A stretch of DNA of 5,288 nt from JBHJGU01 sp050331475 (GTDB lineage Bacteria; Pseudomonadota; Alphaproteobacteria; Caulobacterales; Maricaulaceae): positions 1-5,288 of the forward strand of contig JBHJGU010000145.1 of the NCBI GenBank assembly GCA_050331475.1, read 5' to 3'. A program made the position numbers and the translations under genes. Below, in pieces: positions 1 to 5,288 of the stretch (position 1 is its first letter; each line of letters starts with the position of its first letter). The notes under the pieces were generated by a model that saw only the letters and a program-made list of their open reading frames with translations, was not told where the DNA came from and ran no database searches.

Positions 1-72
1 AGCGACGCCGAAGACGGCGTCAAAGTTTGCTCGATGGGGGCGGAGGACGGCGACCCGGGGGTTCGAATTTAA
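1..72 (+). CDS. C-terminal end of an unidentified protein (partial, cut by left edge)
   Basis: Reading from base 1 gives 23 residues ending DGDPGVRI and a TAA at 70-72. Most codons in this frame end in G or C, as in the real genes here, whereas the other plus frame that stays open is an implausible run of arginines. I therefore take this as the 3' end of a gene entering from the left. The piece is too short to assign a family. The same frame stays coding-like after the TAA up to a second TAA at 181-183, with an acidic Asp/Glu/Pro-rich ending, so the gene may have been longer and been cut by a nonsense mutation. It could also be chance. Bases 4-21 form a perfect 7-bp inverted repeat with a 4-base loop inside this frame. 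Confidence 0.3.
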   Translation, partial: SDAEDGVKVCSMGAEDGDPGVRI

Positions 73-215
73 TTTGGCGGCGCGGACGGGCGCTTGTCGT
101 TGAAAATGAAACCAGGCGAGGAAAGCGAGGACGCCGCCGCGGACACGCCCGAACCTGAGCCCGACGCTGACACGGACGGCTAAGGCGCGTCCTCATTTGG
201 GATCGACCCCGGCGC

Positions 216-225
216 CCAACGTTGG
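216..225. repeat. Perfect 10-bp palindrome CCAACGTTGG
   Basis: The ten bases are identical on both strands. Allowing one bulged C at 215, pairing extends outward to about 211-229, which would give a fairly strong hairpin. No T-run follows, so it is not an intrinsic terminator. It could be a protein-binding site, or it may be chance in GC-rich DNA. Confidence 0.3.
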
Positions 226-255
226 CGTCTTGGCGTGGCCGTTCGCGATATTCCG

Positions 256-273
256 ACCCGGTGTCCGCCGGGT
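256..273. repeat. Inverted repeat ACCCGG-6-CCGGGT
   Basis: Two perfect 6-bp arms (256-261 and 268-273) flank a 6-base loop. The arms are all G/C except for the outer A-T pair. The next T-run is at 291-294, about 17 bases on, too far for a standard intrinsic terminator. It may be a hairpin at the end of the upstream transcript, or chance. Confidence 0.25.
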
Positions 274-321
274 GACCTCTCTGCGTGCGCTTTTGAAACC
301 GTGATTGAAAGTTTTTCCCAG

Positions 322-337
322 CCCAGACCGGTTTGGG
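322..337. promoter_or_regulatory. Candidate operator: 16-bp near-palindrome upstream of the MarR gene
   Basis: CCCAGACCGGTTTGGG matches its own reverse complement at 14 of 16 positions; only the G326/T333 pair breaks symmetry. It is centred between 329 and 330, about 62 bp before the MarR start, in the A/T-richer stretch where the promoter should be. MarR-family dimers usually bind pseudo-palindromes of about this length and often repress their own gene. Binding by this particular protein is inference. I saw no second copy in the window. Confidence 0.4.
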
Positions 338-378
338 GCATAAAGCTTGTCAATCGTTTAAAAGGTTACAGCGCTGAA

Positions 379-384
379 AAGGAG
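379..384 (+). promoter_or_regulatory. Ribosome binding site AAGGAG that fixes the MarR start
   Basis: This is a strong Shine-Dalgarno match, 7 bases before the GTG at 392. The in-frame TTG at 386 is only 1 base from it, too close to be used, so the site favours the GTG. Confidence 0.75.
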
Positions 385-391
385 CTTGCGC

Positions 392-937
392 GTGGACGCG
401 GGCGCATCGGATCAAATCGACGCCATTATTCAGGGGTGGGAGCGTCTCGCCCCAGAGATGGACTTTGCGCAGAAGCATGTTGTTTTGCGTGTGCTGGCGG
501 CGGCGGCGAATTTTGAGCGCGTCGCGGAGCAAGCCATTGAACCCTATGGCCTGACCATGAATTTTTACAAGGTCTTGTCGGAACTGCGCCGCGCCGAGCC
601 CGAGCATGTGTTGACGCCAAAAATGCTGGTGCGCTGCATGGCCATCAGTTCGGGCGGGCTGACGGCCTTACTCGACCGGATGGAGCGGGCGGAACTCGTC
701 GTGCGCGAGCCCGACCCCAGCGATCGCCGCGGCGTTCGGGTGCGCTTAACGGCCTTTGGATCGGATAAGATCGAAAAAGCCGTCCAAGCGCGCGCCGCGG
801 CTGAAGAGGCGGCCTTAAGCGTTCTGTCGCCGGCGGATCGGGAGACGCTAGTGGATTTGCTGCAGAAAGTGCTCAGCCCCTATCACAGCCTTGCGCCGGC
901 GAATGGCTCGCCCGGCGTCGCTCCGGGCCGGGTCTAG
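392..937 (+). CDS. MarR-family winged-helix transcriptional regulator
   Basis: A DNA-binding regulator, probably a cytoplasmic dimer. At 181 residues it is slightly longer than the usual MarR length of about 140-165, with about 25 extra residues at the N terminus and a loose Gly/Pro/Ala tail. Numbering from the GTG, the fold is visible in order: dimerisation helix about 26-50, the GLT start of the next helix at 53-55, the helix-turn-helix at about 73-99 with recognition helix ISSGGLTALLDRMER (85-99), and the wing with the typical Asp-Arg pattern DPSDRRGVRVRLT (108-120). The C-terminal helices (about 123-167) complete the dimer interface. The only cysteine is Cys82, just before the recognition helix. 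GTG is chosen because AAGGAG lies 7 bases upstream. The gene converges on the dehydrogenase operon and overlaps its last gene by 4 bases. The ligand and targets cannot be read from the sequence. Confidence 0.92.
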   Translation: MDAGASDQIDAIIQGWERLAPEMDFAQKHVVLRVLAAAANFERVAEQAIEPYGLTMNFYKVLSELRRAEPEHVLTPKMLVRCMAISSGGLTALLDRMERAELVVREPDPSDRRGVRVRLTAFGSDKIEKAVQARAAAEEAALSVLSPADRETLVDLLQKVLSPYHSLAPANGSPGVAPGRV

Positions 938-1359
938 CGCGCGGCGCGGCCCTCCCAATTCAAAATCACATCGCGCTTGCGCATCAGGAACAGCGCAATG
1001 ACCGCGCCCAGCACCGGAACCGCGGCCCAAAATAGAATGTTGGGCCGGGCGAGCGGATCTAGCAGCCGCTCATAGGTCGACAGGGTGGAGGTGGCGTGCA
1101 TCAGCAGAATTGCACCATAGGAGACGGTGCGCATCACGCCGGCCGCAAAGGCGAGCACAACAAGCAATTGCGCCAAGCCGAAAGCCGTGATGAGCCAGAC
1201 CGGCGGGCTGGAGAAATAAAACGCTTCGAACACCCGGGTCGAAGTCGCGGGCGAGAACAATTTGTCCGCCACCCAGATTAAAAAGAAGACGGTGATCAAC
1301 GCACGCATAATGAAAAGCGACAGCGCAATGTCGCGATCTTTCGCGGGTAGCAACGCCAT
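934..1359 (-). CDS. DoxX-like four-helix inner-membrane protein
   Basis: A small membrane protein of 141 residues, the usual DoxX-family size. Four hydrophobic segments are visible at about 11-33, 52-75, 78-95 and 106-126, the last followed by a basic MRKRD (126-130). The motif WVADKLFSP (29-37) in and just after helix 1, the following VFEAFYF (43-49), and HATSTLS (88-94) in helix 3 resemble DoxX-related proteins. The family has been tied to thiosulfate:quinone oxidoreductase and to redox or detoxification complexes in some organisms, but most members have no proven function. The ATG at 1359 has GGAG 8 bases upstream. It lies 23 bases after the dehydrogenase stop on the same strand, so it is probably the last gene of the operon. 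Its TAG overlaps the MarR stop codon. The family call is fairly safe; the role is unknown. Confidence 0.72.
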   Translation of the reverse strand: MALLPAKDRDIALSLFIMRALITVFFLIWVADKLFSPATSTRVFEAFYFSSPPVWLITAFGLAQLLVVLAFAAGVMRTVSYGAILLMHATSTLSTYERLLDPLARPNILFWAAVPVLGAVIALFLMRKRDVILNWEGRAAR

Positions 1360-1367
1360 AAGGATAA

Positions 1368-1371
1368 CTCC
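1368..1371 (-). promoter_or_regulatory. Ribosome binding site GGAG for the DoxX-like gene
   Basis: On the minus strand GGAG sits 8 bases before the ATG at 1359, inside the 23-base gap after the dehydrogenase stop. It supports this start and independent ribosome loading on the third gene. Confidence 0.6.
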
Positions 1372-1382
1372 GATCTGTTGTG

Positions 1383-2846
1383 TTAGCCCCAGTCCGTGGC
1401 GATGTACTGGGTTTCTTGAAACGCCTCTAGGCCCTCTGGCCCGCCTTCGCGTCCGAGCCCGCTTTGTTTGACCCCGCCAAACGGCGCGGCGGGGTCTGAG
1501 ACCACGCCGCGATTGAGCCCCACCATGCCGGTCTCCAACCGTTCCGCCGTCCGTAGGCCCTTGGCGAGATCGCGGGTGAACACATAACCGACCAGGCCAG
1601 AGTCCACCCGATTGGCGTGGGCGATCGCGGCCTGAGGATCCTCAAAGCGCATGATCGGCGCTGCGGGGCCGAACACTTCCTCGTCGACCAGGTCTAGGGT
1701 GTGGGTGGCGGTCACCACTGTGGGCGGAAAAAAGTGTCCCGGACCTTCGAGCGGAGCGCCGCCAAGCGCGACCTCGCCCCCCCGCGCTCGGCTGTCTTCG
1801 ACCAGGCGGGCGAGCTTGGTTTGCGCCGCCGCGTTGATCAGCGGGCCAAGCTCCACTCCCTCGCGATCGCCGGGACCGAAGGTCACCGCGGCCATGGCGG
1901 TGGTGAAGCGCTCCACAAATGTGTCCCAAACCCCCGACTGAACGTAAAACCGGTTCGCGGCCGTGCAGGCTTGGCCGCCATTGCGCATTTTGGCGGTCAT
2001 AGCGCCGGACACCGCCAGGTCCAAATCCGCGTCGTCATAGACGATTAACGGTGCGTCCCCGCCCAACTCCATGGAGACATTCAGCACTCGCTCACCCGCG
2101 AGGGCGAGCAGGCGCCGGCCCACGGCGGTTGAGCCGGTGAAGGAGAGTTTGCGGACACGCGGGTCGGCGAGCAAGGGTTCGACCAATGCGCCAGCCCGGG
2201 TGGTGGGCAGAACGGAGACGACACCGTCGGGCAGGCCGGCGTTGCGCAAGATATCGGCGATCGCCAGGGCGGTGAGCGGGGTGTCTGGTGCTGGCTTCAG
2301 GATGCACGCGCACCCCGCAGCGAGCGCGGGAGCGAGCTTCCGTGTCGCCATGGCGGCTGGAAAGTTCCATGGCGTGATCAGTACGCTAATCCCGACGGGA
2401 TGGTTGACGACCAGAATACGCCCACCGCCCTTGGGCGCGGGCATCAACCGGCCCGCCCCACGCACTGCTTCCTCGGCGTACCATCGGAAAAACTCCGCCG
2501 CGTAGTCCACTTCCGCATAAGCGTCGCTAAGCGCCTTGCCGTTTTCCGCCGTGATTAACTGGGCGAGGGCGTCTCGGCGTTTGGCCATTTCTGCGAAGGC
2601 TCGCATCAGAACGTCCGAGCGGGCGCGCGGCGGTGTCGACGCCCAACGTTTTTGCGCCCGGTCAGCGAGATCGAGCGCGGTGGCGGTATCCTCCGGTCCG
2701 GCGTCCGCGACCTCGGCGAGCAGCGTCTCTCGGGCCGGGTCAATCACCGGGGTTCGAGCCTCGGATTCCGCGGGCCGCCATTGGCCGCCCATGACCAAGC
2801 GGCCGGCTGGATCCCGCCCAATCAAAGTCTCAACCGTGGCCGCCAT
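1383..2846 (-). CDS. gabD-like: Succinate-semialdehyde-type (GabD-like) NAD(P)+-dependent aldehyde dehydrogenase
   Basis: A cytoplasmic enzyme likely to oxidise a semialdehyde to a dicarboxylate with NAD(P)+. Its 487 residues match the GabD length and it aligns with E. coli GabD nearly end to end. Visible landmarks: TPWNFP (158-163, Asn161), LKPAPDTP (183-190, Lys184), SFTGST (235-240), MELGGDAP (259-266, general base Glu260), GGQACTAAN (290-298, nucleophile Cys294) and EEVFGP (389-394). Arg169, Arg288 and Ser450 fall at positions that bind the substrate carboxylate in human SSADH (Arg213, Arg334, Ser498 by motif counting), favouring succinate or glutarate semialdehyde. GabD's second cysteine (CxC) is Ala296, so a redox switch of that type is unlikely. 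Pro187 occupies the cofactor-selecting position, leaving NAD versus NADP open. The ATG at 2846 gives the normal family N terminus; it lies 4 bases after the receptor stop, with no good Shine-Dalgarno. Confidence 0.93.
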   Translation of the reverse strand: MAATVETLIGRDPAGRLVMGGQWRPAESEARTPVIDPARETLLAEVADAGPEDTATALDLADRAQKRWASTPPRARSDVLMRAFAEMAKRRDALAQLITAENGKALSDAYAEVDYAAEFFRWYAEEAVRGAGRLMPAPKGGGRILVVNHPVGISVLITPWNFPAAMATRKLAPALAAGCACILKPAPDTPLTALAIADILRNAGLPDGVVSVLPTTRAGALVEPLLADPRVRKLSFTGSTAVGRRLLALAGERVLNVSMELGGDAPLIVYDDADLDLAVSGAMTAKMRNGGQACTAANRFYVQSGVWDTFVERFTTAMAAVTFGPGDREGVELGPLINAAAQTKLARLVEDSRARGGEVALGGAPLEGPGHFFPPTVVTATHTLDLVDEEVFGPAAPIMRFEDPQAAIAHANRVDSGLVGYVFTRDLAKGLRTAERLETGMVGLNRGVVSDPAAPFGGVKQSGLGREGGPEGLEAFQETQYIATDWG

Positions 2847-2850
2847 TCGG

Positions 2851-5288
2851 CTAGAACCCGAAATTCGCACGAACAAACAGAATACGACCGCGCGGATCGA
2901 ACACCCGGCTTTCGAACCCGATCGCCTCATTCACCGCGGGCGGATCATTACCCGTCAGATTAATGCCGCCAAAAGCCAGGGAGACGTTTCGGTCCAGATC
3001 GAGTAATTCACTGACATTGAGCGCGTAATTAGCGTCCAAAGTCGCTTGCGCGGGCAAGAAATTCACGAAGGCGAACGGGCTGTCCGGAGCCACGGCCTCG
3101 TCATTCTCCAACGAGCCGATATAACGCACGAAGGTGGTGATCTGATGAGGGCCGTTGGTCCACGCCAGGCCCGCATTGAAACGCAATTGCGGGGTCGGTA
3201 CGCCGAAATTCGCCCCATTGCGCGAGCCCAATCCGTCAATCGCGCCCGCAAACGGATCCACCAGATCATAGCTGAACAAATAGGTGCCCACAAAGCTGGG
3301 GCTGAACACGCCGAACCGGGTGTCCCAATCGTAATTGACCCGGAAATCAATGCCGTCCGTGGAGACTGAGGCTGCGTTGGTGAAATCCACATTCACCGCC
3401 AAGATCGCGCCCGGCCCGGTCGGGGTGACCGTGCGGATAATGTCGGGGTTTAGCGGGTCAGCGTCGATCAACGCCTGACCGCTTTCGACAATAATCACGT
3501 CGTCAAAGTCGAACCGGAAATAATCCAGATTGACCGTTAAGCCGCGAACCGGTTCCGCGGTGAAGCCGATGTTAAACGCGCGCGAGGTTTCGGGCTCGAT
3601 ATCCGGCCCGCCTGACGCGACTTGGCTGACAAAGTTCAAGCCTGCTTCGGGAAACAGGGGATCGAAGAAGGCGGCCAAAGTCACCTGCTCGCCGAAAGTT
3701 TGGAACAAGGACGGCGCGCGGAACGAAGTGGAGTAGGAGAACCGCAAAGACAGCTGGTCAAGCGGACGATAGAGCAAAGCGACCTTGGGGTTCGCCGTCG
3801 TGCCCGGTCCGCCGGAGACGTTTTCGATCCGTCCCGCAACTTGGAGCTCCAGCGTGTCGATGATCGGTATGCTCGCTTCGGCAAAGCCCGCCAGGATAGT
3901 CCGGCTGCCGCCGAAATCATCTTGTTGGGGCCGTTGAGCGAAGCCGGTGGTGTTGGTCACTGCGTCGAAGTCGCGCGAGAGGCTTTCCGCGCGAAGCTGG
4001 AAGCCGGTCGCGAAGCCGACCGGACCGGCGGGGAGGTTAAATAAATCCGGGTTCGACGCCACCGCGTCAAAGACTTGAAGCTCGGATTCGCCCACGAACG
4101 TCTGAAAGCCGATAAAACTGTCTAGCACGGCCGGGTCATTGGGCAGTGTGCCGTCGAGCGCGGTTGAGAAGGGGTTGAAGAACAGACACGGCCCTTCGCC
4201 TGGCGCGACGCCCGCCAGCGGTCCAGGACAGTCAATCCCGCCAAAGCCGTTCAGCGCATTGAGGAATTGCTGCGGGATCGCGTCGATCACCAAATTGGTG
4301 AAATCATTGAACGCATAGGTGAAGGCCGCATCCACCGACCAATCGCCCAGATCGGCCGTGAGCCCGACCGAGGCGCGAAACGTGTCCGACCCAAAGTCAA
4401 AGTCGGAGGCCTCGGACTCCGTACCGTCGGGCAAGAGTTCCCCAATGGGACGACCTACAAACGTGCTTGCTTGGCCGATTTGAATGGATTGTTCGCCAGT
4501 GACGGGGTCGGTCACAATTGAGGGCACATCGGCCAAGGTGAACCCGCCATCTGGGCCGCCGAGGATCGGAAACTGGATGGACGCCGCCCCGGGATTGTTG
4601 GCGGGCACCACGGAGAAGGGTAAAGCCAGGAAGGGATTGGTCGGTGAGCCGCGGCTTTCCGTGCGGTTACGCGCATAGCCGAGTTCCGCGCGAACCGTCA
4701 GCCAATTCGTTGGCTCATAAAACCCGCTGGCGAAGCCCTGGATGCGCTCTTCCTCCGGCACCAAATCGAAAAACTCGCCGAAATTAAATCCACAGGGCCC
4801 CAGGGGACCCGCCGCCGTGCCGCCATTGTCCAAGCAGCCGGGGTCCGTGAGACCGGGCGGGAAGCCCACCGGAACACTTTCGTTGACGACGAAGGAGCCG
4901 TCGGGGTTCTGCAGCGGCGTCCCCGTCGCGTCCACCGCCGCCACGGGCAAGCTCAACCCAAAGGCGCCAGGATTGCCGAAGCCCGACGTGGCGAAGGCGG
5001 GTATGAACAGCGGCCGCTCCTCGGAGGTCAACGCCGTGCGATCGAGAAAACTCACCGCCAGGATCGCGCCGCCGCGGTCACCCTGGACGCCGAATAATCC
5101 CTCAAAACTGAGATCGCGTTGGGCGCCCTGGTCGACTTGGGGACGATACTCGAAGTTGAATTCCGCGCCCTCAAAGGTGTTGCGGGTCAGGAAGTTGGCC
5201 ACCCCCGCGACGGCGTCCGCGCCATAGACCCCGGACGCGCCGTGGGTGATGATTTGAAGCCGGTCAAAATCGCAGGTTGGCACCAGCG
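2851..5288 (-). CDS. TonB-dependent outer-membrane receptor (partial, N terminus beyond right edge)
   Basis: An outer-membrane beta-barrel importer driven by TonB. The 811 visible codons before the stop lack the signal peptide, TonB box and first part of the plug. Counting from the valine codon at 5283, the plug ends in the classic segment GASGVYGADAVAGVANF (15-31). The barrel follows, with family-typical stretches: LVPEEERIQGFASG (174-187), NPFSTA (370-375), SFRAPSLFQTFG (520-531), DIEPETSRAFNIGF (561-574) and STDGIDFRVNY (641-651). It ends in FVRANFGF with a terminal aromatic, the outer-membrane assembly signal. Two cysteine pairs (150/164 and 352/366) probably lie in surface loops. The style is that of the large receptors abundant in Caulobacter, Hyphomonas and Sphingomonas relatives. 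The ligand is unknown. It is the most upstream visible gene of the operon, and its stop is 4 bases before the dehydrogenase start. Confidence 0.93.
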   Translation of the reverse strand, partial: LVPTCDFDRLQIITHGASGVYGADAVAGVANFLTRNTFEGAEFNFEYRPQVDQGAQRDLSFEGLFGVQGDRGGAILAVSFLDRTALTSEERPLFIPAFATSGFGNPGAFGLSLPVAAVDATGTPLQNPDGSFVVNESVPVGFPPGLTDPGCLDNGGTAAGPLGPCGFNFGEFFDLVPEEERIQGFASGFYEPTNWLTVRAELGYARNRTESRGSPTNPFLALPFSVVPANNPGAASIQFPILGGPDGGFTLADVPSIVTDPVTGEQSIQIGQASTFVGRPIGELLPDGTESEASDFDFGSDTFRASVGLTADLGDWSVDAAFTYAFNDFTNLVIDAIPQQFLNALNGFGGIDCPGPLAGVAPGEGPCLFFNPFSTALDGTLPNDPAVLDSFIGFQTFVGESELQVFDAVASNPDLFNLPAGPVGFATGFQLRAESLSRDFDAVTNTTGFAQRPQQDDFGGSRTILAGFAEASIPIIDTLELQVAGRIENVSGGPGTTANPKVALLYRPLDQLSLRFSYSTSFRAPSLFQTFGEQVTLAAFFDPLFPEAGLNFVSQVASGGPDIEPETSRAFNIGFTAEPVRGLTVNLDYFRFDFDDVIIVESGQALIDADPLNPDIIRTVTPTGPGAILAVNVDFTNAASVSTDGIDFRVNYDWDTRFGVFSPSFVGTYLFSYDLVDPFAGAIDGLGSRNGANFGVPTPQLRFNAGLAWTNGPHQITTFVRYIGSLENDEAVAPDSPFAFVNFLPAQATLDANYALNVSELLDLDRNVSLAFGGINLTGNDPPAVNEAIGFESRVFDPRGRILFVRANFGF

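Larger units (their letters stand above)
73..391. other. Intergenic region upstream of the MarR gene
   Basis: No convincing gene lies here. A GTG-started frame from 235 runs into the MarR gene in another frame and has no family-like sequence. The stretch holds three inverted repeats (listed separately) and turns A/T-richer after about 290, as expected for a promoter region. I could not find a well-spaced -35/-10 pair. TTTAAA at 357-362 is the best -10-like hexamer but has only a poor partner upstream (TTGGGG, 333-338, 18-base spacing). The MarR gene's promoter is probably in 290-375, but its exact position is not supported. Confidence 0.5.

Noticed and set aside
55..75. GGGTTCGAATT resembling a tRNA T-loop
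   Set aside because: The bases on either side do not pair into a T-stem, and no acceptor or anticodon arm is visible upstream.
386..391. TTG at 386 as the MarR start
   Set aside because: It is 1 base after AAGGAG, too close for initiation. The GTG at 392 has ideal 7-base spacing.
235..516. GTG-started plus-strand frame of 93 residues
   Set aside because: It lacks family-like sequence and a ribosome site and overlaps the MarR gene in another frame. Its second half is simply the MarR coding region read out of frame.
925..952. Inverted repeat GGGCCG/CGGCCC around the shared stops as a bidirectional terminator
   Set aside because: The loop is 16 bases and no T-run follows on either strand, so it does not fit an intrinsic terminator. 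The match is easy to get by chance in this GC-rich stretch.
1651..2505. Long plus-strand open frames opposite the dehydrogenase
   Set aside because: They mirror the codon bias of the real minus-strand gene, show no recognisable motifs, and lie antisense to a full-length enzyme.
2847..2930. N-terminal extension of the dehydrogenase to an ATG at 2930
   Set aside because: The extra 28 residues lie wholly inside the receptor's C-terminal coding region plus its stop, and do not resemble an aldehyde dehydrogenase N terminus. The ATG at 2846 gives the normal family length.
4742..5227. 161-codon plus-strand frame opposite the receptor
   Set aside because: It is rich in Ser, Pro, Lys and Arg, as expected for the antisense of a Gly/Ala/Asp/Phe-rich barrel, and has no family-like features.
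1..5288. Mobile elements, CRISPR arrays, tRNA or rRNA genes, riboswitches
   Set aside because: I read both strands for repeat arrays, transposase motifs, terminal repeats and RNA landmarks and found none.

Overview
The window is GC-rich, with a strong G/C bias at third codon positions. Its gene content (a large TonB-dependent receptor of the kind expanded in Caulobacter, Hyphomonas and Sphingomonas relatives, a GabD-like aldehyde dehydrogenase, a small DoxX-like membrane protein and a MarR regulator) suggests an alphaproteobacterium, possibly aquatic. That placement is inferred from protein style alone. No rRNA, tRNA, insertion sequence, CRISPR array or phage gene is visible.

Layout. Bases 1-72 look like the last codons of a plus-strand gene cut by the left edge. 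Bases 73-391 are non-coding or uncertain and hold several inverted repeats, including a 16-bp near-palindrome about 55 bp before a MarR-family regulator gene (392-937, plus). That gene meets a minus-strand operon tail to tail, and the two stop codons share CTAG at 934-937. The minus-strand operon fills the rest, in transcription order: TonB-dependent receptor (from beyond the right edge to 2851), succinate-semialdehyde-type dehydrogenase (2846-1383) and DoxX-like four-helix membrane protein (1359-934). The gaps are 4 and 23 bases, so the three are almost certainly co-transcribed from a promoter outside the window.

Working model (inference). The receptor imports an unknown ligand across the outer membrane. 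The dehydrogenase oxidises an aldehyde-acid, probably succinate or glutarate semialdehyde, arising from its breakdown or from a linked route. The DoxX-like protein sits in the inner membrane in an undefined, possibly redox-related role. The MarR regulator is a neighbour that might control the operon, itself, or both; the window does not show which. All families are known. The points worth a second look are the gene combination, the candidate operator, the translational coupling and the odd left edge. I see no convincing evidence of a wholly new system.
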